A DNA stretch of 18,392 nucleotides, taken from positions 1 to 18,392 of the forward strand of contig URCM01000064.1 of NCBI GenBank assembly GCA_900546355.1, written 5' to 3'. The notes under the pieces were generated by a model. It was not told the origin of the DNA. It ran no database searches and was given only the letters and a program-made list of their open reading frames with translations. Below are positions 1 through 8,300 of the stretch, piece by piece (position 1 is the stretch's first letter; each line of letters opens with the position of its first letter). Made by a program: the position numbers and the translations under genes. The stretch is from an uncultured Bacteroides sp. GTDB taxonomy: Bacteria > Bacteroidota > Bacteroidia > Bacteroidales > Bacteroidaceae.

Positions 1-2
1 CT

Positions 3-113
3 GTGTCTTGGTCTAATTATGTTGATAGCCTAATGAAATTGTACTCATGGCTGTGCAAACAGTACGGTTTGAAAGACGAACTGAGTAACAAACCTAAAGT
101 GACTTTCTTATGA
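3..113 (+). CDS. Partial head-tail connector candidate (C-terminal end)
   Basis: An open frame enters from the left edge and ends at the TGA at 111-113, leaving 36 residues that finish with KPKVTFL. The piece is too short to place in a family. The next gene starts inside this stop (ATGA, 110-113), the usual sign of translational coupling, and the following genes are head-tail joining proteins. By position in HK97-like gene order it is probably the end of a gp6-like connector or head-tail adaptor; that function is inferred from order alone. Confidence 0.6.
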   Translation: MSWSNYVDSLMKLYSWLCKQYGLKDELSNKPKVTFL

Positions 114-439
114 TATTCGCTCCCCACATATTGCAGGTTAAGGTTATCACCCCGATGGATAAGGATGAGTTCGGCAGACCTATTCCCGGCACAGGTGGTG
201 AGAGCTGGCAGGATATATGCAGATGCCGTTGTGATGATGTGAGTGCGGAAAAGAAAGTATCTATCAATGGTGCTTTGTATGATTTCAAGTACAAGGTAGT
301 CTTTGACAAGCCGTCAAAGGTTGAAGCAGGTGCAGAGGTTCGTTGTTTGAATGCCGATGGAAGCATAAGAGGTGAAGGAGTTGCTAAAAGCCCTTTGGAA
401 ACAAACTATTTTTCCTATAGAGTAATATGGTTGGAATAG
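110..439 (+). CDS. Head-closure / head-tail joining protein candidate
   Basis: 109 residues. The start overlaps the previous stop by four bases (ATGA). The protein opens with a hydrophobic strand (MIFAPHILQVKVITP), passes through a polar Gly/Pro-rich turn (DEFGRPIPGTGG) and then alternates in a way that suggests a small beta barrel, ending YRVIWLE. Size, beta-rich character and place directly before an HK97-gp10-like protein fit the small head-closure or stopper proteins that seal the portal and bind the tail. There is no diagnostic motif, so the family is inferred from size and order. The next gene starts 13 bases before this stop. A portal-side adaptor is the main alternative. Confidence 0.6.
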   Translation: MIFAPHILQVKVITPMDKDEFGRPIPGTGGESWQDICRCRCDDVSAEKKVSINGALYDFKYKVVFDKPSKVEAGAEVRCLNADGSIRGEGVAKSPLETNYFSYRVIWLE

Positions 440-729
440 ATGCAGACTTTTCGGATGTTGACCAGTTCTTTGAGGACGGAACAAGCGAAGTCGTTGCTGG
501 CATGAAAGAAGAGGGAGAGGCATTTGTTGAAGATGCAAAAGCTACCGGAAACTATCAAGACCACACAAAACATTTGAGAGAATCGAATGATTATGAGGTT
601 AATGAAGATGGCTTAATTCTGAAAAACGAAGCTGATTATGCTTCATTCGTGGAATCCAAAGGATTTGAAGTTGCAGGAAGTGCAGCGATAAGGACAGAAA
701 AAAGATTGAAAGATAGATTTGAACGATGA
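427..729 (+). CDS. HK97-gp10-like tail completion (neck) protein
   Basis: 100 residues, start nested 13 bases inside the previous gene. The N-terminal half is acidic and helical (DVDQFFEDGTSEVVAGMKEE). It then has a conserved-looking segment: TGNYQDHTKHLRESNDYEV, then LILKNEADYASFVESKGFEV, and a basic helix at the end. The pattern G-x-Y-x-D-x-T-x-x-L-R, then x-N-x-A-x-Y-A-x-x-V-E-x-x-G, is typical of HK97-gp10 family neck proteins, which act at the head-tail junction. Its place between the head-closure candidate and the tail-terminator candidate agrees. Most family members are somewhat longer, so this is a compact version. The stop overlaps the next start (ATGA, 726-729). Confidence 0.72.
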   Translation: MVGIDADFSDVDQFFEDGTSEVVAGMKEEGEAFVEDAKATGNYQDHTKHLRESNDYEVNEDGLILKNEADYASFVESKGFEVAGSAAIRTEKRLKDRFER

Positions 730-1118
730 TAGTAACCACCGACATAGGAAACATCCTCTACCGGGACTGCAAGATTTTCGGAATAGACATAGTACCAGCA
801 GGAGAAACGCTGACGGGTGAATTGAAGTCCGAAAGGATTGTCATCCACACGAAGAAACAACAGCCGGGAACTTATTGGAAGAAATCTTTCGCAGAAGTGA
901 ATCTATGTGTACCCAATTTAAGCGAGAATGAAGCGAACACAATCCGGCTTAACGAACTTGAAAGAAAGGCTGGCAAGCTGTTTGATGATGTAGTAAGCAC
1001 CTATGATGGTATGACATATCGTTACTCTATTGATTCTATCGGTACAGAAGCGGACACAGCTTTGAAGTGTCATTATGTGAATGTGAGAATTTTGTTTAAT
1101 GTATTAAATGTAAAATGA
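726..1118 (+). CDS. Tail terminator / tail completion candidate
   Basis: 130 residues, starting in an ATGA overlap with the preceding stop. The sequence alternates strands with one central helix (SENEANTIRLNELERKAGKLFDDVV) and ends in a hydrophobic strand (VNVRILFNVLNVK), an alpha/beta plan similar to phage tail terminators that cap the tube and bind the neck. The gene lies immediately before the tail tube gene, where that protein is expected. I see no signature residues, so function rests on position, size and general fold impression. A second neck protein or minor tail component is possible. The next gene starts one base after the stop. Confidence 0.55.
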   Translation: MIVTTDIGNILYRDCKIFGIDIVPAGETLTGELKSERIVIHTKKQQPGTYWKKSFAEVNLCVPNLSENEANTIRLNELERKAGKLFDDVVSTYDGMTYRYSIDSIGTEADTALKCHYVNVRILFNVLNVK

Positions 1119-1119
1119 T

Positions 1120-1662
1120 ATGATTACAGCAGTAGAAATTGACGAACTGTATTATGCAGAACCGATTAAAACGGTTACTACTCCAGCTGCCGGATTAACA
1201 GGCGCAGAAGTAGCCACCATCTTGAAAAACGCAGCAACGAAGCGGGTCAAGAATGTGCATGGTGACACGTATCAATACGAAGAAGCAGAGGCAAGTGTAA
1301 CTCGTTACAAAAACGCTTTGACTGGTGAGTACTACCGGGAAACGTCTGAACCGGGTGAGGTGAAAATCAACTTCACCATTGGTGAGTATGATTATGCTAC
1401 AAAGGCTGATTTACAAGGTGGTAAAGCCACAGAAAAGAATTGGGAAAGAGGCAAGTATAAGCCTATTCATAAATGTGTGATTGGTAAAACCAAAGACGGA
1501 GTTTATGTTGTGTTTCCGAAAGCGGCTATCAATGCCCGTGGCTCTAATACCGATAAGGCTGTCGGATTGGCTGTTTCGGCCGTTCCCCTTTCCACAGGTG
1601 TAGATGGATTGGCTTCCGAAAAGTGGTTTGACGAATCGGAAGTTGTAGTGCCGGAAGGTTGA
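1120..1662 (+). CDS. Major tail tube protein
   Basis: 180 residues, beta-rich, with a mid-sequence block (TSEPGEVKINFTIGEYDYATKADLQGG) and a strand-turn C-terminal half (HKCVIGKTKDGVYVVFPKAAINARG; VGLAVSAVPLSTG). Tail tube proteins of siphophages are usually 150-250 residues with this kind of beta-sandwich, and the gene sits in the fixed place between the neck genes and the chaperone pair. It would form stacked hexameric rings around the tape measure. The start is one base after the preceding stop. An intrinsic terminator follows within 60 bases, as expected for the most abundant tail product. Family membership is inferred from context and fold pattern rather than a single motif. Confidence 0.78.
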   Translation: MITAVEIDELYYAEPIKTVTTPAAGLTGAEVATILKNAATKRVKNVHGDTYQYEEAEASVTRYKNALTGEYYRETSEPGEVKINFTIGEYDYATKADLQGGKATEKNWERGKYKPIHKCVIGKTKDGVYVVFPKAAINARGSNTDKAVGLAVSAVPLSTGVDGLASEKWFDESEVVVPEG

Positions 1663-1693
1663 TAATTTTTCAGTAAAAGGATTGTTTTCAGAT

Positions 1694-1722
1694 GGCGGTG
1701 GGTGGTTGCTCACCGCCTTTTT
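1694..1722 (+). terminator. Intrinsic terminator after the tail tube gene
   Basis: A perfect 7-bp GC-rich stem (GGCGGTG at 1694-1700 pairing with CACCGCC at 1711-1717) encloses a 10-base loop and is followed by five T residues. It lies in the 71-base gap between the tube gene and the chaperone gene. All downstream genes are on the same strand and no strong promoter is visible between, so it most likely attenuates transcription rather than ending it, lowering output after the abundant tube protein. Confidence 0.85.
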
Positions 1723-1733
1723 AATTTAATGTT

Positions 1734-2123
1734 ATGAATAATCAAGCAGCAAAAACGGTTTCTGATGCCCTATTAGGGCTGGATTTTAAAAATGTAGGGA
1801 TAGGTGGAATCGTTTATACCATCAAACCGCCTACAATTAAAGTTATCTGTCGTGCCATTCATCATTTTTCCAATATCGCCCTGCGAGGAGATAATATCAT
1901 GGAGGCTATTAAAGAGCTTCCTAAAGCTACTGAAGATATGCTGAAAGGTATTTCATGCTTCATCTGCGGGAATGATAGTTTGGTCAAAGAATTGGAGAAC
2001 GGCACTTTTGAAGAAGTCAAAGATGCCTTGGAAGTCTGTTTCTCTATGATGGATATTTCGGCTTTTCAGTGTGTCAGCTCGATGAGGAACGTGTCGATGC
2101 TGGCAGCAAGACCGAAACAGTAG
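1734..2123 (+). CDS. Tail assembly chaperone, short form (lambda gpG-like)
   Basis: 129 residues, mostly helical, starting MNNQAAKTVSDALLGLDF, with a short strand (GIVYTIKPPTIKVICRAI) and then helices around LPKATEDMLKGISCFICG and EEVKDALEVCFSMMDIS. It sits between the tube gene and the tape measure, the invariant site of siphophage tail assembly chaperones. These bind the tape measure and recruit tube subunits but are absent from the finished tail. A second frame overlaps its 3' end in the -1 register and can be joined by frameshifting (see 2060-2105). Without frameshifting, translation stops at TAG 2121-2123. The start follows a terminator and lacks a clear Shine-Dalgarno sequence. Confidence 0.8.
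   Translation: MNNQAAKTVSDALLGLDFKNVGIGGIVYTIKPPTIKVICRAIHHFSNIALRGDNIMEAIKELPKATEDMLKGISCFICGNDSLVKELENGTFEEVKDALEVCFSMMDISAFQCVSSMRNVSMLAARPKQ
2060..2105 (+). promoter_or_regulatory. Programmed -1 frameshift signal (slippery site plus hairpin)
   Basis: The zero-frame codons GCT TTT, preceded by G, give GGCTTTT at 2060-2066. The A-site Phe tRNA re-pairs perfectly after a -1 slip (TTT to TTT); the P-site Ala match is imperfect, so the heptamer is non-canonical. Five bases later an imperfect hairpin begins: 2072-2078 pairs with 2099-2105 (one G-T pair) and 2079-2082 with 2094-2097, with one bulged T at 2098 and an 11-base loop. The 5-6 base spacer is the distance usually needed by frameshift stimulators. 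The -1 frame is open from 2012 through 2314. Confidence 0.7.
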
Positions 2124-2317
2124 GAAACGCAACGTTCTTCGGGCAGATAGCCCATTTGATTGACACGCTTCATCTGAGTTATACAGAAGTGTTTGAGGTT
2201 ATCCCTTATCGGAATTTGCTGATGATGCAACGGGATAAATTACACGCAGTATATGGTGGTCAAAAAGTGAATAGAATCAGTGGTAAGGAATTGGCTAATC
2301 GTAGGAAAAAGAAATAG
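2069..2317 (+). CDS. Tail assembly chaperone, T-domain extension (expressed by -1 frameshift)
   Basis: This -1 frame is open from 2012 to the TAG at 2315-2317; its earliest start-like codon is GTG 2069, with no ribosome binding site. The segment contains a helical block (IAHLIDTLHLSYTEVFEVIP), YRNLLMMQRDKLHAVYGG, and a strongly basic end (GKELANRRKKK). Its place, phase and overlap match the T part of lambda gpG-T. I read the product as the first 111 residues of the short chaperone joined at 2066 to about 83 residues here, roughly 194 residues in total. In known systems the T domain contacts the tape measure, and the basic tail would suit the acidic, helical tape measure encoded two bases downstream. 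Independent translation from GTG is less likely. Confidence 0.75.
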   Translation: MCQLDEERVDAGSKTETVGNATFFGQIAHLIDTLHLSYTEVFEVIPYRNLLMMQRDKLHAVYGGQKVNRISGKELANRRKKK

Positions 2318-2319
2318 AT

Positions 2320-5300
2320 ATGGCGAAATTATATTTTAAGGTAGGTAGTGACTGGGAAGAAGTTGTAAGACTTCGTAATGAAATTGCAAAATTAAAGCAG
2401 GAGTTAATGAGCATGGATGGCACGCAGTCTCCTGCTGCTTTCAAGGCTTTAAATGTTCAACTTGCTGCATCTAATCAAAGGTTGGATGAGTTGGTAACTA
2501 ATGCCGCTAAAGCTGGAGCAGAGATGGAAACGGGATTCAAAAAAGGTATATACGATGGCGAAAAAGCTGTCAATTCCTTATCCGAAGAGATCATTAAACA
2601 AAAAGACATCATACGTGAGACACAGAATGATGTTTCAATGCTTACAGAACAATATAAGAAATTAGGAAAGTACGACCCTAAAAGACAATCTTTATCAGAT
2701 GAATTAAACCGTGCAAAGGCAGCATTAGGAGAACAAAAGTATGCTCTTGGTGAATTACAATCACAACAAGCTCTTGCAAGATTATCTACCAAAGCTCTAA
2801 AGGATGAATACGCTTTGTTCAAGGATGAAAGCAAGGCTGTTGTTACCGTTAATGAAGGTGTAGGAGTCTCATTCAAGAAGACACTTGCTGCTATTGGTGG
2901 AATCGCAATGTTGAAACAAGTTGCTTCAAATGTAGTATCAACAGCTGGAATGTTTCAAAAGTATGAATCTGTATTAACTAATGCTCTGAATGGTAGTTCC
3001 GAAAAAGCAAAAGCATATCTATCTGACATAAATAGCTTTGCCGCAAAAACAAACTTCCAACTTGATGAACTGACGGATGATTTTATAAAATTCGTCAATC
3101 GTGGTATCACTCCTTCGATGGATGCCATGAAAAAAATGGGAGATTTTACCAATACAGTAGCAAAACCTTTCGACCAGCTAACAGAGGCGATACTTGATAT
3201 AAATAATCCAGAGCGTTGGAAAGAGTTCGGTGTTCGTGTTCAAACAGAAGGGAATAAAGTTAAGCTTTCGTTCCGTGATATGACAGTTGAATGTGACCGA
3301 ACAGTTGAATCTGTAATGAAAGCCGTTGAACAATTTGGCTCAATGAAAGGCGTTGAAGGCTCTACGGAAGCTATTGCAAAGACTATTGAGGGACAAATGT
3401 CAAACTTTGAAGATACAATAACTACTGCTTTGGCTGAGATAGGACTTACTAATCAAAATTTGATTTCAGGAAGTATATCTGTTGCTGATACTGTAGTTAA
3501 GAACTACGAAGTTATAGGGCAAAGTGTATTGGCTCTCGTTTCAATATATGGTGTTTATAGAACTGGGCTATTGGTGAACTCCATTGTTGAGCAAGGATTT
3601 ACAAAGGCTATATGGGGAAAGGTTGCAGCAACCAAAGCTGCTACTGTTGCTCAAGCTACATATAACAAAGTTCTCGCAATGAATCCTTATGTATTAGCTG
3701 GAACTGCCATAGTTTCTCTTGGGATTGCTATGTGGACATTGGCAGATAATACATCCATTGCTGAAAAGGCACAAGAGCGTTTCAACAAGAAACAAGAAGA
3801 GTCGGCAAAACAAGAGAAAGAACGTAAACAAAAAATAGAGGGTCTTATTCAAAGCTCTCGTGATATTGCTTTGGCTGATTTGCAACGTGGGCAAAGTTTG
3901 GCAGAATTACGCAAGGAATACCCGAAGATATTCTCCCAGTACGACATAGAGAGCATCAAGTTAGCGGATATTCTTGAACTTAAAAGGCAGATTGCCGAGG
4001 AAGATTCAAAACGAGCCGGAGAAAGAGTTGCAAAAGATTTTGAAGCAGCTAATAAAGCGGTTTCTGATTATGAAAACACACTTTCCGCAAAACAAATTAA
4101 TGGTGGGAAACTAACCCAGCAGGAAATTAGCAAACTAAAGGAACTTCGTTTTTACAGAGACGAATTTCTTGTTGAGAGAGGAAAGGGTATATCAGAGCAA
4201 TTCATATCAAGCTTGAAAGATGTTGATATTAGCAAGTTTGACGAATATATTTCTGAACTTGAAAAACGAATCAAAGGAAAAGATGGGAATGGAAAAGTAA
4301 AGATGAAACTTCCAATTGACGTGGAAGGTTCTTTGTCTGATGAAGCAATTTATGAGGTAAAAGACATTAAAAATCTTATAGATACGGCTAAATCAACAAA
4401 ACAAACCCGTATTGAAACCGAAAAGAATAAGACTACTTACCAACAAGACCTTGCAGCAGCTAAAGCCGATTGGGAAAAGGCAAAGAAAGGTTATGAAGTA
4501 TTACTTAAAGACCAAGAAGCTACATCGGAGCAGGTGAAAGATGCCAAAGGCAAGATGGAAGCTGCCGAAAAGAAATATAAAGACTTAGGAGGAATTACTG
4601 GAAGCTCGTTGACTAAGCAGGAAAATCAAGCCAAGAAAGAAGCCGCCAAGCAACTCAAACAGCAAGAACTGCTTGCCGAACAACTCCTTTCCATTCGTCG
4701 GAAAAACCAGCAGGATGAAATCAACCTCATGGAGGATGGTACTGAAAAGAAGCTGGCTCAGATTGACTTGGACTATCGAAAAGAACTGGATGCTATTAAA
4801 AAACAGCGCAAGGATTGGGAAACGGAGCAAGGTGGAAAACTGACAGATAAACAAGAGGAGAAACTTGGCACATGGGCTTCTAATGCCGCTAAAAAAAGAG
4901 AAAGCGATATTGATTCAACAAGTAAAGCCAAACTTGAAGCCGACAAAAAAGCATGGCAGGAGTATTTCATTGAGTTCGGCAACTACCAGGAAAAGCGCAA
5001 AAATCTTATTCAGAAGTACAATGACGAGATAGCCAAACTGCAAACCGACAGCCCGGAGTACGCTTCCAAGGTAGCCCAAAAGAACAAGGCTCTTGAACAG
5101 CTTGATGAACAGTTCGGTCACTCCACAAAGGCGATGGCAGACCTCTTTGAAGATGCCAGCAATAAGTCCGTTTCCGCTATTCAGTCCATCATTGACAAAT
5201 ACGAAACCCTTGTCAAGTACATGTCCGGTACTGATAAAGACATTTCTATTGCTGATTTGAAAGGAATGGGCTTTACCGATAAAGACATTGAAGGGATAGA

Positions 5301-8300
5301 AAAAGGGGAAATATCCATCAAGGATGTTACAGACGCAATCAAAGGGTTAAAGGATGAACTTAAAGGCAAATCACCGTGGCAGGCTTTCGTCTCTGACTTG
5401 GAGAAAGGGATAGAAGCCATAAAAAAGGGTGGCAACGATTCCAAGAAAATCGGTCAAGGAATCACCGATATAGGAAATACTGTGACGTCTTTTGCCCCTG
5501 CATTGAATGAGTTTGGCTCAAGTATCGCCGACATATTCGGATTTGACGACAGTAAGATAACAAGTGCCATTGATGCGCTTGGCGGCTTAGGACAAACGGC
5601 ATCCGGGGTCGGGCAAATCATGTCGGGTGATATTGTCGGAGGCGCAATGAGTGCGGTTTCTGGAATTTCCTCTGTAGTGTCCGCATTGGACGGGATGTTC
5701 GGTGCCGATTATTCCCACTATAACGAGATGGTTGAGGAGTACACCAGGCTCAATGAGATATGGGATGAGCTGATAGACAAGAAGCAGGAATACATCAGCA
5801 TTTCCTACGGCATGGAGGCAGACAAGGTCGGAGAAGAGGCGCTTGGCCTTGTTGAAAAGCAAATTGAGGCATATCGCCTACTGGGAAAAGAACGTCTTAA
5901 TTCCGGTGCATCCGCAGGTTCCCATTCCATTGGCAAGCGGATGGCAAAGAACACCTCGTCAAGCGACTGGCAGGACATTGCCGACGCACTCGACATGTCA
6001 GTCAATGCCGCCAAAGAGTTTATCGGGACCGGAAGAATGACCGGACTGTTTGACCTCACTGTTGAGCAATTGGAGAAACTTAAATCCGAAGCTCCTGCCT
6101 TCTGGGCGAAGATGGACGGTGACGTGCAAGAATATTTGAACGGCATTATAGATGGAGAGGAAAGGATTGAGGATATTCAGAACCAGATTAGTGAACAACT
6201 GACACAGACAACGTTCGATAGCGTTTTCGACAGTTTTGTGGATACCCTCATGGATATGGGCAGTTCCGCGAAAGACTTTTCTGACAGTTTCAGCGGATAT
6301 ATGCAGCGTGCCGTGCTTACCACAATGGTAGGCAACAAATTTACCGAGGACCTTCAAACGTGGTACGATGCCTTTGCCCAGGCCAATAAAGACCAAAGAG
6401 GCATTACGAAGGAGGAGATGGAGGCTCTTCGGAAGCAGTATGACGCAATTGCCGGTTCCGCACTTGCCGAACGTGACAAGCTTGCGGAAATTTTCGGATG
6501 GACCAAAGAGGATACCGACAGTAGCACGGATAACTATGAGGATTTCATCGGTAGTATGCAGAGTTCTCTTACTTCCCTTGATGTGACGGCCAAGGATGTT
6601 TCTGATAATATCTATGATTACTTCCGTCAGGCAATGATTAACGCTCTGTATGAAAAGGAGTACAAGAGCAAGATGGAAGAGTTGTACAAGACCTTTGAAG
6701 GGCTTTCCAAAGACGGATTGTCCGAGAGTGACATGGCACAACTCGGCTCTCAGATTGACCAATACATTGAGCAGATGATGAAGGGCGTAGAGGACGTTAA
6801 TAGTTTGTTTGCTGACAAGCTGAAGAACGCCGAAGACTTGCAGTCGTTTGTTGATAGCGTCAAGTCTGCCATGTCCTCTGTCGAAGCCACTGCCGAGGAT
6901 GTGACAGACAACATCTTTGAGTACATCCGTCAGCAGATGGTTGATAAGATGTTCACTGATAGCTTCCAACCGCAGATAGAGGAGTTATACAAGAAGGTTC
7001 AGGAAGCCATGTCTGACGGTGACATAACCGGCGCTGAAAAGGATGCGTTAAGAAACGAAGCGGAGAAGTTGGCTAACGACATTACGGCCGCTAAGGATAT
7101 TCTGAGTGATACTCTTGGCATTACTGAGAGCAACCTAAAGAAAGAACTTGAGGAGGAATTCAAATCATTCTCCGATGGGATATTAAGTTCCTTGTATGAT
7201 ACGGAAGTTACTGCTGAGACTGTTGCCAAGAATATCTCCGATTCCATGCGGAAAGAGCTTATTGAGGCAATGTACCTTGAACAGTACGAACCGCGTATCA
7301 AGGCCATCTGGGAAAAATGGAAGGAATACTCAGAGGATGGACTTGTAACCGATGAAGAGCGTACAAACATCAAGAATGACATTGACGGGTTGAGCAAGGA
7401 GGTCGTCGATGCTGCCGGGGAAATCAGTGACGCGTGGAAAGACTCTGGAGAGGAGGTAAGGAAAGCGTTCAACTCTTTCTCCGACAGTATCAAGAGTGTG
7501 CTCTATGACGCAGAAGCTACCGCCGAGGACATAGCCGACAATATCTATCAATATATGCGCAATGCCTTGGTGGATTCCATGTTTACTGCCCAGCTCCAGC
7601 CTCAGATTCAGGCCTGGTATGACAAATATACCGAATTTATGAAAGACGGTGCCATTGATACGGCCGAGCGCAAGACTCTGGACGAGATGATAGCCGAAAT
7701 TCAGAAAGCCGGTGTCGACATTGTGGATGCGGCTAACAAGCTTTTCCCCACTCTTGATACGGGAGCCATCAACCGTGCGGAAGAAGCCGCCCAGGAAGCG
7801 GAGAACGCCCGTAATGAAGCTGAGCAGGAATGGGAGTCGTTCTCTGATGGTATTCTGAATTCCTTGTGCGATATAGAGGCCACAGCGGAGGATATTTCCG
7901 ATGACATGAGCGAATACATGCGCAAGGCTTTGATTAAGGCCATGTATGTGGAGAACTTCAAACCGCAGATGCAGAAGTGGTACAATGAGTGGAAAAAGGC
8001 CATGGGAGATGACGACTTGACTTCCGAAGAAAAGCAGCTCCTCGACTCCATGAAACAGACGATGGTTGACGACATGAAGAAAGAAGTTGATGCCATCAAC
8101 CAGTTCTTTGGAACCATGTTTTCACAGCAGGCGAGTAGTAAGGGTTTTGAAGCCATGTCACAAGATACCGGCGAAGAACTTAACGGACGTTTTACAGCTT
8201 TGCAGGTTGCCGGGGAAGAAATAAAGAACCAGTCCATTCAACAGACCGGTTTACTTTCATCCATCAATGGCAAACTTTCATTGCTCAATCTTAGAAGCGG

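Noticed and set aside
1664..1671. TAATTTTT as a promoter box after the tube gene
   Set aside because: The terminator would lie directly downstream and stop the transcript at once; the match is incomplete.
5998..6969. 323-codon open frame on the opposite strand inside the tape measure gene
   Set aside because: It is fully antisense to the repeat region of a clear coding gene, has no start context, and its open length follows from the codon bias of the repeats.
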